Position numbers and translations under genes: made by a program
Notes under the pieces: generated by a model
Databases searched by the model: none
What the model saw: the letters and a program-made list of their open reading frames with translations, nothing else
What the model was told of the DNA's origin: nothing
Origin: an uncultured Treponema sp.
Lineage (GTDB): Bacteria; Spirochaetota; Spirochaetia; Treponematales; Treponemataceae
Assembly (NCBI GenBank): GCA_947177175.1
Contig: CAMWTK010000012.1
Coordinates: forward strand, 1 to 47,531
Length of the DNA: 47,531 nt
Reading direction: 5' to 3'
In this document: one piece after another, positions 17,530-25,491 of the stretch
Layout of the letters: every line of letters starts with the position of its first letter
Position numbering within the stretch: position 1 is the first letter of the stretch

Positions 17530-17775
17530 ATGTATCATAAAGAGAACGGCATAGAGATTACATCGAACAATGAAAAAGAAGGTGCTGCCGCCGAATTCAA
17601 AATTACTGGCGGAAGCCTGCGCATCGAAATCTATGAAGGGCAAACCTTGCCCACCGGCAAGCATATCTACGTATATTCTGGGCGGGAAGGAAAAGGCGAA
17701 CGTATCGGCACGATAGTCATCACAAAAACCGACGACAGACTTACCTTTGAATACAGAGAAAATGATTATTGGTGA
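17530..17775 (+). CDS. small hypothetical protein
   Basis: 81 residues with AAGGGA 6-7 nt before the ATG. The composition is soluble and beta-rich with alternating charged and aromatic residues (GKHIYVYSGREGKGERIGTIVITKTDDRLTFEY). There is no signal peptide, membrane segment or known motif. Base composition is more AT-rich than its neighbours. The single-gene context after a terminator gives no hint of function. The coding call rests on the ribosome site, the upstream TATAAT and the plausible protein composition. Confidence 0.55.
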   Translation: MYHKENGIEITSNNEKEGAAAEFKITGGSLRIEIYEGQTLPTGKHIYVYSGREGKGERIGTIVITKTDDRLTFEYRENDYW

Positions 17776-17807
17776 GAACAGAACAGTGCTTTGTACAAAA
17801 ACAGTCA

Positions 17808-17836
17808 TTGCATTATCTGCGGCATAGCGGTATAAT
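17808..17836 (+). promoter_or_regulatory. promoter of PilZ-like gene
   Basis: -35 TTGCAT (17808-17813), 17-nt spacer, -10 TATAAT (17831-17836). The expected start near 17843 leaves a leader of only about 7 nt before the ATG at 17850, too short for a normal Shine-Dalgarno. Confidence 0.7.
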
Positions 17837-17849
17837 AAGAACGACATTT

Positions 17850-18680
17850 ATGGACAACGGACAGAAACCAGCCGTACCGGCATTTGGACGCAAAGTGTTT
17901 TTTCTCTACCCGCCGACTTTTTCGGTTGGCGCGCGCATTGTGGAGGCACTGAAGCGGCTGGAATACGAAGTCTATACCATATCAGATTACCGGCGCGCCA
18001 AGGCCTATATGCGGATTCATCACGACGCGCTGCTGTTCGTCAACCCCGACATACAGATGTCCATTCCCGCCTGGATCAATTTTTTCCGCAGCATCAAAGA
18101 AGACGTATCGTTCAGCTCCACGGTTATCGGCATCTGCTATGAGTACCTCACCCCCGTTGACCTGAAAAGTTTGCAGGACTGCGGCTTCATTGAGGCGGGC
18201 ATCTTCCGTGTTGAAAAACAGCTTGTCGGCATGGTGACCAGTATGGCGGTAAAGATGAACAGCCTCGGCACAAAAGGACAGCGGCAGCACGTGCGGGCAA
18301 GCTGCGCAAGCGACCGAAACGCGGGCTTTCTGTGGATTTCCCAGGGGCGGATGTTCAAGGCGAAGCTCATCGACATCAGCACGGCGAGCGCGGCAATCCT
18401 TGTTTCGGAAGACAATTTGCCATTCTTGAACACCAAGACTAAATTCGTGGTGTCGCTCCAGCTGAGCGCAAAGCAGATGCAAATTCACGTAAAGTCACTG
18501 GTCGTCAAGCCGAAAAGCCCGGGTGTGTACGCCGCCATTTTCCTGATAACCGAAGACACGCCCGAAGAATCTATCACGATGATACGCGAATACATTTTTG
18601 GAACGCTCGAGATACTCATGGAGCAGTCCATAGAGGGATTCTCCATAGACAAGACGAACTACGCGATTGCGCCGCGCTAG
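17850..18680 (+). CDS. PilZ-like domain protein with N-terminal receiver-like region
   Basis: 276 residues from the ATG at 17850; an earlier in-frame start lies upstream of the promoter and is rejected. Residues 1-125 (FFLYPPTFSVGARIVEALKRLEYEVYTISDYRRAK) look like a degenerate response-regulator fold. Residues about 135-240 (RQHVRASC...GFLWISQGRMFKAKLIDISTASAAILV) have the R-x3-R...D/N-x-S-x2-(G/A) layout of PilZ c-di-GMP-binding domains, but the first motif lacks one Arg. Two-domain proteins like this occur in treponemes. c-di-GMP binding is therefore possible, not shown. Confidence 0.65.
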   Translation: MDNGQKPAVPAFGRKVFFLYPPTFSVGARIVEALKRLEYEVYTISDYRRAKAYMRIHHDALLFVNPDIQMSIPAWINFFRSIKEDVSFSSTVIGICYEYLTPVDLKSLQDCGFIEAGIFRVEKQLVGMVTSMAVKMNSLGTKGQRQHVRASCASDRNAGFLWISQGRMFKAKLIDISTASAAILVSEDNLPFLNTKTKFVVSLQLSAKQMQIHVKSLVVKPKSPGVYAAIFLITEDTPEESITMIREYIFGTLEILMEQSIEGFSIDKTNYAIAPR

Positions 18681-18705
18681 GCATTGGTCGCGCGGGCGTT
18701 CCCGC

Positions 18706-19506
18706 CTATTTCCACGGAAAAATGAACGAGGTCAGTTTGCGCTCACCCAAAGTTTCTTTGTCGGCGGCGATTAGTTCTGCCCAAGGAATGTCGGTTCGTT
18801 TGTCGCGGTCGGTCAGAAAATCGGGGTGGTCTTCGAGCCAGTCGTACTTGTACAGGCGCAGGCGCAGCGCGTTCATGGAAGCAAGGGTGATGCCGTGAAC
18901 GCCGGGAAGCAGGAAAAAGAGGACCTGCGAAAGGACGAACAGCACCGCGTTGTAGCAGAGCATGGCAAACGAAAACAACGTGTTGTCAAAAAAGATGATG
19001 AACGACTTTTTGAGGCATTTTCTGAACGTGTTCTGCTCCTGCAAAAAATAGAGCGGCACGAACCATTGCAGTGCCATAACGCACACGAGCGCGAACACGG
19101 CAACGAGCAGCGTAAAAAACACGCCGACAGCGTTGCCTCTCAACGCCATAAGCACATAATACCGCGCCGCAACCGTCACGAACAGGACGAACGCGCCGAG
19201 CAGCAGCCCAAAGAGAAAGCCGGTGCGCCACGATTCTTTGAGCGAGCGGAAGAACAGCGCCGCAGACGGCGCGTTGAAGTCGGCGATTTTTCGCGCGACC
19301 GCGCCCCAGGCAAACACGACGGTCATCAGAACGCCGCCGGAAAGCACGAGGGCGGCAAATACGGCGATGAGTGCAAACTGAGCAGCAACCTGTACCAGCA
19401 GCCCCAGCCCCGTGAGCACGGCAATCGTGACGAGGTTGCTCACCAGGATAAAAAAGAGATTGTCCCAGCCGTCACAGAAGTTTTTTTTCAGAAAAAATTT
19501 GAACAT
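18706..19506 (-). CDS. polytopic membrane protein, YesL/DUF624-like
   Basis: 266 residues with about six hydrophobic segments. The N-terminus (MFKFFLKKNFCDGWDNLFFILVSNLV) and general plan resemble the DUF624/YesL group: a conserved aromatic N-terminus, a segment near LFFRSLKESWRTGFLFGLLLG, and a C-terminal cytosolic tail. The function is unknown; YesL relatives often accompany sugar transporters but no such genes are adjacent. The ribosome site AAGGAA precedes the ATG. It lies downstream of fhs on the same strand with a 39-nt gap. Confidence 0.65.
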   Translation of the reverse strand: MFKFFLKKNFCDGWDNLFFILVSNLVTIAVLTGLGLLVQVAAQFALIAVFAALVLSGGVLMTVVFAWGAVARKIADFNAPSAALFFRSLKESWRTGFLFGLLLGAFVLFVTVAARYYVLMALRGNAVGVFFTLLVAVFALVCVMALQWFVPLYFLQEQNTFRKCLKKSFIIFFDNTLFSFAMLCYNAVLFVLSQVLFFLLPGVHGITLASMNALRLRLYKYDWLEDHPDFLTDRDKRTDIPWAELIAADKETLGERKLTSFIFPWK

Positions 19507-19545
19507 AGCGTTTTCCTTATTTTGTGCCGATAGTATGCGCGGCGG

Positions 19546-21228
19546 TCAGAACAGCCCCGAAATCACACCGTCATCGTCCACGTCAATAGTGAGCGCGGCG
19601 GGACGCAGGGGAAGCCCCGGCATGGTCATCACGTCTCCGGCAAGGACGACCACAAAGCCCGCGCCGGAATACAACTGCACGTCGCGCACGGGAAACACGT
19701 AGCCGCTCGGCGCGCCGGTGAGCTTGGGATCATGGCTGATGCTGTTCTGCGTCTTTGCGACGCAGACGGGAAGCGCGCCGTAGCCGTCCGCCGTAAACTG
19801 CGCCAGTTTTTTGCGCGCGGCGGCAGAGAATTCCACGCTGCCCGCACGGTAGATTTCGCGCGCGACGGTTTCGATTTTCTGCACGAGCGGCATATCGTCG
19901 GCATAGAGCGGGGCAAACGCGGCTTGGCGCGTGTCGCAGAGCGAGACGACGGCGCGCGCCAGATGTTCCGCACCCGCGCCGCCCTTGCCCCAGCCTTCCG
20001 TGACCACCGCCTGCACGCCGCAGTTCTGGCACAACGCTTGGAGCGCGGCGGTCTCTTCCGCGCTGTCCGTCTCAAAATGATTGATCGCCACCACGGACGG
20101 CACGCCGAATTTCGCGACATTCTCAATATGGACGCGCAGGTTCGCAAAGCCTTTTTCAAGCGCGGCGACGTTTGGCGCGGCGAGCGCGGATTTTTCCACG
20201 CCGCCGTGCATTTTGAGCGCGCGGACGGTCGCCACGATTACCACGGCATCGGGCGAAAGGCCGCCGATACGACACTTGATGTCAAAGAATTTTTCCGCGC
20301 CCAAGTCGGCGGCAAAGCCCGCTTCGGTCACCACGTAGTCGCCGGCGGCAAGCGCGCAGACGGTCGCATTCAGGCTGTTGCAGCCGTGCGCGATGTTGGC
20401 GAACGGCCCGCCGTGCACGAACGCGGGCGTTTTTTCGAGCGTCTGCACGATGTTGGGGCGCACGGCATCTTTGAGCAGCGCGGCGACCGCGCCCGTGCAA
20501 CCCAGTTCGGCAAAGCGCACGGACTTTTTCGCAAACGTCTGCCCGATTGTAATGCCGTCGATGCGCTTTTTCAGGTCGGATATGGATGTGGCAAGGCAGA
20601 CAATCGCCATCAGCTCGCTGGCAACGGAAATGCAGAAATGGTCTTCGCGCGGAACGCCGTTCGCGTTGCCGCCAAGCCCGACGACAATCAAGCGCAAGGC
20701 GCGGTCGTTCAGATCGACGCAACGTTTCCAGCTGACGGTGCGCGGGTCAATGCCGAGCGCGTTTCCCTGCTGGATATGATTGTCGATGAGCGCGGCAATC
20801 AGGTTGTTTGCGATGGATATGGCATGGATGTCTCCCGTAAAATGCAGGTTGATGTCTTCCATGGGAACAATCTGCGCGTAGCCGCCGCCGCACGCGCCGC
20901 CCTTTACGCCGAAGCACGGACCGAGCGACGGCTCGCGCAGCGCAATAACCGCGTTCTTGCCAATGGCGCGCAAGCCGTCCGCAAGCCCGATAGAGACGGT
21001 GGACTTGCCTTCTCCGGCGGGCGTAGGCGTGACTGCCGTCGTCAGAATGAGTTTGCCGCGCGCGCCGTCCGCGACTTTTTGCTGCCGCTCACGCAACGCG
21101 CGCATGGTCAGCTTTGCCTTGTACGGGCCGTATAATTCCAGGTCTCCGTCCGCAAGTCCGATAGTCCGCGCCACGTCGGCAATCGGCGCACTGTCGTTCG
21201 CCTGCGCAATCTGAATGTCGGTACGCAT
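19546..21228 (-). CDS. fhs: formate-tetrahydrofolate ligase
   Basis: 560 residues from the ATG at 21228, preceded by GGGGGCGG; a GTG four codons upstream overlaps that site. The N-terminal P-loop TPTPAGEGKSTVSIGLADGL and the family signatures (EPSLGPCFGVKGGACGGGYAQ, FTGDIHAI, NNLIAALIDNHI, HGGPFANIAHGCNS) are intact, and the length matches the family. The enzyme makes 10-formyl-THF from formate, THF and ATP in the cytosol, feeding purine and formyl-Met synthesis. It is divergent from the MarR/nucleoside-transporter operon, which fits a purine-supply context, although co-regulation is not shown. Confidence 0.97.
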   Translation of the reverse strand: MRTDIQIAQANDSAPIADVARTIGLADGDLELYGPYKAKLTMRALRERQQKVADGARGKLILTTAVTPTPAGEGKSTVSIGLADGLRAIGKNAVIALREPSLGPCFGVKGGACGGGYAQIVPMEDINLHFTGDIHAISIANNLIAALIDNHIQQGNALGIDPRTVSWKRCVDLNDRALRLIVVGLGGNANGVPREDHFCISVASELMAIVCLATSISDLKKRIDGITIGQTFAKKSVRFAELGCTGAVAALLKDAVRPNIVQTLEKTPAFVHGGPFANIAHGCNSLNATVCALAAGDYVVTEAGFAADLGAEKFFDIKCRIGGLSPDAVVIVATVRALKMHGGVEKSALAAPNVAALEKGFANLRVHIENVAKFGVPSVVAINHFETDSAEETAALQALCQNCGVQAVVTEGWGKGGAGAEHLARAVVSLCDTRQAAFAPLYADDMPLVQKIETVAREIYRAGSVEFSAAARKKLAQFTADGYGALPVCVAKTQNSISHDPKLTGAPSGYVFPVRDVQLYSGAGFVVVLAGDVMTMPGLPLRPAALTIDVDDDGVISGLF

Positions 21229-21282
21229 ATCCGCCCCCACAGCAATGATATGCTATTCTAGATGAAATTCGCAAGATGAGCA

Positions 21283-21375
21283 ACGGGGTTTTAGGGGTGC
21301 GACGCAGTGCGCCCTAGGGGCATTCGCAACGAGCACGAATGTGCGAAGTTTCGAGCGAAGGCTTTTCCCCCTCAA
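21283..21375. repeat. dispersed palindromic element, copy 2
   Basis: Gene-free stretch with GGGGTTTTAGGGG...GCGCCCTAGGGG and an inner TTCGCA/TGCGAA inverted repeat, ending GGCTTTTCCCCC. The same string of motifs (GGGG-TTAGGGG, GCGCCCCTAGG, a run near GCTTTTCC) occurs in reverse orientation at 23680-23775 inside a coding region. Confidence 0.5.
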
Positions 21376-21386
21376 AGAAAAAAAAT

Positions 21387-21400
21387 GTTTTATATAAAAC
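21387..21400. promoter_or_regulatory. candidate MarR operator
   Basis: Perfect 14-bp palindrome GTTTTATATAAAAC, four bases upstream of the marR -35. The symmetry, length and location fit an autoregulatory MarR-family site. Confidence 0.6.
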
Positions 21401-21404
21401 TATC

Positions 21405-21433
21405 TTTACACGGACGCGGTTTTCCGCTAGACT
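21405..21433 (+). promoter_or_regulatory. marR operon promoter, predicted leaderless
   Basis: -35 TTTACA (21405-21410), 17-nt spacer, -10 TAGACT (21428-21433), then 6 nt (GGGTGC) to the ATG at 21440. Confidence 0.65.
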
Positions 21434-21439
21434 GGGTGC

Positions 21440-21886
21440 ATGGATTATGGCGTGGACGCGGTGGTCTCGCTCATCTCGCGGATTCATTCGCTTTCGCAGG
21501 ATTTTTTGCGGCGAAAAATGACGGAGGCGGGGCTGCCGGAACTGGTTTCGTCGCACGGGTTCATGCTGTTCTGCCTTTCGCGGACGGAACGAATGACGCT
21601 CGGCGAGCTGGCGCAACGAATCAACCGCGACAAATCGACGACGACGGTACTCGTGCGCAAGCTGGAAGCCGCCGACCTGGTGGCGACCGAGCGCGACGAA
21701 TCCGACAGCCGCAAAAAATATATCCGCCTGACGGAAAAAGGCACGGCGTACAATGCCGTGACGGCGCGGCTTTCGGACGAACTGCTGCGGACAAGTTACC
21801 GTGATTTTTCCGCGGCGGAACAGGACGAACTGCTGCGCCTGCTGCTCAAGCTGCACGGAAACATCGCGGACGCGCGGGCGGAATAA
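21440..21886 (+). CDS. MarR family transcriptional regulator
   Basis: 148 residues with the winged helix-turn-helix layout. The recognition segment is LGELAQRINRDKSTTTVLVRKLEAADLV (about 54-81) and the wing is ERDESDSRKKYIRLTEKG (about 84-101). Dimerising helices are at both ends. It is the first gene of a transporter operon, 43 nt before the lipoprotein gene, and probably represses it through the palindrome at 21387. The ligand is unknown; a purine or nucleoside is a reasonable guess from the operon. The ATG lacks a Shine-Dalgarno. Confidence 0.92.
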   Translation: MDYGVDAVVSLISRIHSLSQDFLRRKMTEAGLPELVSSHGFMLFCLSRTERMTLGELAQRINRDKSTTTVLVRKLEAADLVATERDESDSRKKYIRLTEKGTAYNAVTARLSDELLRTSYRDFSAAEQDELLRLLLKLHGNIADARAE

Positions 21887-21929
21887 TGCGGGGCATATTA
21901 TTGAAGACATTGCGAAACAAGGAGTCGTT

Positions 21930-22949
21930 ATGAAAAAACTGCTGGCTTTGTGCGCGGGAATCGCGCTGCTGTGCGTGGGCTGCGCAAAGAAATCTGCCGA
22001 CCGCGCGCCGGCAATCGCGCTGTTCATCACGGGAATCATCGCGGATTCGCCCGCGTATGCGCATCTGGCGGCGGGAACGGCGGCGGCGGTGGACGAATAC
22101 AATGCCGCGATTGCGGACGAAAAACAACACGCGACGCTGTACGTCATGGAAGCGGGCACGAATCAGGCGGAATGGGCAAGCAAACTGACGGCGCTCGCGG
22201 CTTCGGGCGCATACGACGTGATTATCTCGTCCAATCCCGCGCTGCCTGAGCTGGTCGCGCCGATTTGCCAGCAGTTCGCCGACGTAAAATTCATTCTTTT
22301 TGACGCTTCGGCGGAGGGAAACCCGCAACTGTACACGGTGAGCTATGACAAACGCGACCAGGCGTATATTTCGGGCTATATGGCGGGGCTGTTCTCGCGA
22401 ACGCATAAGGTCGGTCTGATTGCGGCGCAGGAATATCCGATTATGAACACGGTTTTGTATCCGTATTTTGCCAAGGGCGCGGCGGATGCCGTTCCCGGAA
22501 CGACGGCGGATTTCCGCGTGGTGGGCAACTGGTACGATGCCGCCAAGGGCGCGGAAATCGCCCGCGCCATGCACGATGCCAACATCGACGTGATCCTGCC
22601 GATTTGCGGCGGGGCATCGCAAGGGGTCATCGCCACTGCCCGCGAAAAAGGCATGCACATCGTCTGGTTCGACGAAAACGGCTTTGAGAAAGCCCCCGGA
22701 GTCATCATCTCGTGCTGCATGACCAAGCACGAATTTGCCGCGCAGGAAACGACCCGCGCCTATCTTGCGGGCGAAACGCCCTGGGGAACGGTGCGCTCGG
22801 TGGGACTGCGGGAAGGCTACCTGTCGTATTTTGACGACAATCCCGCGTACATCGAAACCGTGCCGCAGGACATCCGCGAAAAAATGGCGGCACTGGTCGC
22901 CGCCCTGCGCGACGGGGAACTGACCTTGCCGCAGCGGCTGGACGACTGA
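21930..22949 (+). CDS. BMP/PnrA-family nucleoside-binding lipoprotein
   Basis: 339 residues from the ATG with AAGGAG 7 nt upstream. Signal peptide with lipobox LCVGC (Cys near 18). The body follows the Bmp/PnrA fold: IALFITGIIADSPAYAHLA, DVIISSNPALPE, YISGYMAGLFSRTHKVGLIA, DVILPICGGASQGVIATAREKG and VWFDENG. Relatives such as Treponema pallidum PnrA (TmpC) bind purine nucleosides and deliver them to an ABC permease. It is followed by exactly such an ATPase and two permeases. The precise ligand is inferred. Confidence 0.88.
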   Translation: MKKLLALCAGIALLCVGCAKKSADRAPAIALFITGIIADSPAYAHLAAGTAAAVDEYNAAIADEKQHATLYVMEAGTNQAEWASKLTALAASGAYDVIISSNPALPELVAPICQQFADVKFILFDASAEGNPQLYTVSYDKRDQAYISGYMAGLFSRTHKVGLIAAQEYPIMNTVLYPYFAKGAADAVPGTTADFRVVGNWYDAAKGAEIARAMHDANIDVILPICGGASQGVIATAREKGMHIVWFDENGFEKAPGVIISCCMTKHEFAAQETTRAYLAGETPWGTVRSVGLREGYLSYFDDNPAYIETVPQDIREKMAALVAALRDGELTLPQRLDD

Positions 22950-22954
22950 CCGGC

Positions 22955-24466
22955 ATGACCGTCGAAACCCTCGGGCTGACCAAATCATATCCGCTCAAAA
23001 CCGCGCTCGACCGGGTAAGCGTGTCGTTCGCGGGCGGACAGATCCACGCGCTCGTCGGCGAAAACGGCGCGGGAAAATCCACGCTCGCGCGGCTGCTCTG
23101 CGGCGACCTCCTGCCGACGGCCGGCTCAATCCTGCTTGACGGAACAAACGTCGCATTCGCCTCGCCCAAAGACGCGCTCCGTGCGGGAATCGTGCCCGTG
23201 CACCAACGCCCGCTGCTCGCGACGGCAATCACCGCGCACGAAAATATCATTTTGCAAATGCAGGCAAGCCGCGCAAGAAAGCCGCTTTTCCTGCACACGC
23301 CGACCGCCGAACTGCGTTCGCTCCGTGACCGCTGGGCAGAACATCTGCATTTGCATGCGCTCGTCAAAGACTTGGGCGGCAACATGCGCTTTTACGTGTC
23401 GCTGCTGGGCGCGCTGTTGCGCAAGCCACGCGTCCTCCTGCTCGACGAGCCGTCCGCGTTCCTTGACAGCAGTGAGCGCGCGCGCCTGTACCAAAACCTG
23501 CGCACGCTCGCGGACGGCGGCACGAACGTCATCGTCATCACGCACAGCCGCGCCGAAGCCACCACCTGTGCCGATTCGGTGACGCTCCTGCAAAACGGCA
23601 CGCTTGTCGCACAGTTCGATTCGCCCAAAGCCTATGACGACTGGCTCACACAGCACCAGACCATCACCCCGAACGAAATGCACGGCGGGGAAAGTCTTCC
23701 CCCCGCTCCAAAGCAGAGCTTTTCCGCTTCCCCTTCTCCTAGGGGCGCGCCCCTAACACCCCCTTCCGCCCCGCAAAAAAACGCGATCGCCGTCATGCAC
23801 CTGTCCTCGCTGCCAAAAAACCGCCCCGCCCTGCTCGACGCGTCGCTCACGGCGGCATACGGCGCGATTACGGCCGTGACGGGACTGCAAGAAGCCGCGC
23901 TCGACACGCTTGAGGACGCGCTCACGGGCATGGAGACTGCCAGCGCAAAAGGATTTGTCACGCTCACCGCCGCAGACGGCGCAAGCACCACCGTCCGCGC
24001 CAACAAGGTCACGCCCCGGCTGTTGCGCGCGCACCGCACGGCAATCGTCCCATCCGACCGCACGTTCCGCGCCGCGCACCCGGACATCACCGTGGAACAG
24101 CTGCTTTCCGTCTACGCAAAAACCGACCCGCGCGGCACTGCCCTGCGCCTTATCCGCCAAGCGGACGTGCATATCACGCCGGAGCAGTCGGTCGCGCAGC
24201 TGAGCGGCGGCATGCTCCAACGGCTTATCCTAACCCGCGAGCTTGCCACCGACCCCGCGCTGCTCATGCTGTGCAATCCCATGCAGGGGCTGGACATACA
24301 GGCGCAGGCAACGCTCTGCCAGACGCTCGTCACCCTTGCGCGCGCGGGTACGGCAATTCTAGTCTTGGGGACGCAGGATTTTCCGCTTTCGCTCTGCCAG
24401 ACCGTCTACGCGCTCGAAAGCGGCGTGCTGCACCTGCGCTTTGCCGCCACGGAGATTCCCGCATGA
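22955..24466 (+). CDS. nucleoside ABC transporter, fused double ATP-binding protein
   Basis: 503 residues with two ABC domains in tandem (about 1-235 and 275-503), as in RbsA/YufO-type importers. Domain 1 has Walker A GENGAGKST (35-43), Walker B LLLDEPSAFLD and a THSR switch, but its signature is changed to LGGNM. Domain 2 has a good LSGGM signature but no Walker A (TGLQEAALDT in its place) and LCNP instead of LDEP. One ATP site is therefore complete and the other degenerate. The inter-domain linker (about 243-272) is Pro/Ser-rich and coincides with a palindromic DNA element. Five nt separate it from the lipoprotein gene. Confidence 0.9.
   Translation: MTVETLGLTKSYPLKTALDRVSVSFAGGQIHALVGENGAGKSTLARLLCGDLLPTAGSILLDGTNVAFASPKDALRAGIVPVHQRPLLATAITAHENIILQMQASRARKPLFLHTPTAELRSLRDRWAEHLHLHALVKDLGGNMRFYVSLLGALLRKPRVLLLDEPSAFLDSSERARLYQNLRTLADGGTNVIVITHSRAEATTCADSVTLLQNGTLVAQFDSPKAYDDWLTQHQTITPNEMHGGESLPPAPKQSFSASPSPRGAPLTPPSAPQKNAIAVMHLSSLPKNRPALLDASLTAAYGAITAVTGLQEAALDTLEDALTGMETASAKGFVTLTAADGASTTVRANKVTPRLLRAHRTAIVPSDRTFRAAHPDITVEQLLSVYAKTDPRGTALRLIRQADVHITPEQSVAQLSGGMLQRLILTRELATDPALLMLCNPMQGLDIQAQATLCQTLVTLARAGTAILVLGTQDFPLSLCQTVYALESGVLHLRFAATEIPA
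23680..23775. repeat. palindromic element inside the ABC ATPase coding region
   Basis: It contains the perfect inverted repeat TTAGGGGCGCGCCCCTAA-like core (CCTAGGGGCGCGCCCCTAAC, 23738-23757) and GCAGAGCTTTTCCGC. The motif order matches the intergenic copy at 21283-21375 in reverse. It encodes the low-complexity linker in frame. Confidence 0.5.
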
Positions 24467-25491
24467 CCGCCCGCACCGCCAGAAGCATGCTTTCCGCGCT
24501 CATATCGCCCGCCGCCGGAATCGCTGTCTGCGTCGCGCTTATCCTGTGCTGCGCAAAAACGCCCGCCGCCGCCCTGCGCAGCCTGTTCGCGGATTCGTTC
24601 ACGTCGGCATATTATTTCGGCACAATGCTCAACACGGCAGCGTTTTTCATGCTTGCCGGGTGCGGCTCTGCGCTTGCCATTACGGGCGGCGTGATGAACC
24701 TGGGCGGCGAAGGGCAGGTGTACGCCGGCGGCTTTGTCGGCTGCGTCGTGCTGAACGCGCTCCGCCTGCCCGCGCCGCTTGCGAGCTGCCTTGCCCTGCT
24801 CGCGTCCGCCACTGCCGGTGCGATCCTTGCACTGATTTCCGCCCTGCTGCGCGAACTGCGCGGTGCGCGCGTGCTGCTCACCACGTTCTTGGTGTCCTCC
24901 GCTGTCATTCCGCTTATCGACGGGCTGATTACCGCCTCAAAGAACAGCGCGCAGACGAACATGCTCGCCCTGCCGTATATTGCGGACGCATACCAGCTGC
25001 CGCATATCCTGCCGCCGTCGCCGCTGTCCTGGTCGTTCGCGGTCGCGGTTGCCGTCTGCGTCATCGCCTGGGCGATCGTCTTTAGGACACGCACGGGGCG
25101 CACGCTGCGGCTGTGGGGAACTGCCCCCGTCTTTGCCACCTACTGCGGCTACTCCACGCGGCGCAACACGTACCTGACGCTTGCCGTCTCAGGCGCACTC
25201 CACGCGCTCACCGGGTTTTTCGCCGTCTGCGGCACGTACTACACCTGCCACAAAGGATTTTACGCCAACATGGGCTGGAACGCGCTCAACGTCGCGCTCA
25301 TCGCCCGCGCAAACCCGCTCGCCGTCGTGCCGGTGAGCCTGCTGCTTTCCTGGATATTCACGTCGGCATCGCGCGTGTCGCTCACGCAGGGCTTCGACTT
25401 TGACATCGCGGGCATCGTGCAGAGCGTCATCCTGTTTTCTATCGCGATCCCGGTCGTCATCACGACGAAACGAACGGAGGCACGGCGATGA
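24463..25491 (+). CDS. nucleoside ABC transporter permease 1
   Basis: 342 residues, about ten hydrophobic segments, BPD_transp_2 family. Family motifs include ITGGVMNLGGEGQVYAGGFVG and the cytoplasmic loop RTRTGRTLRLWGTAPVFATYCGYSTRRN, the EAA-like contact to the ATPase. The ATG overlaps the ATPase stop (ATGA at 24463). It pairs with the next permease to form the heterodimeric membrane channel. Confidence 0.88.
   Translation: MTARTARSMLSALISPAAGIAVCVALILCCAKTPAAALRSLFADSFTSAYYFGTMLNTAAFFMLAGCGSALAITGGVMNLGGEGQVYAGGFVGCVVLNALRLPAPLASCLALLASATAGAILALISALLRELRGARVLLTTFLVSSAVIPLIDGLITASKNSAQTNMLALPYIADAYQLPHILPPSPLSWSFAVAVAVCVIAWAIVFRTRTGRTLRLWGTAPVFATYCGYSTRRNTYLTLAVSGALHALTGFFAVCGTYYTCHKGFYANMGWNALNVALIARANPLAVVPVSLLLSWIFTSASRVSLTQGFDFDIAGIVQSVILFSIAIPVVITTKRTEARR

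Noticed and set aside
21241-21439. Riboswitch upstream of the marR/nucleoside transporter operon
   Set aside because: The predicted transcript starts at the ATG, and no known purine or other aptamer core was recognised in the palindromic region.
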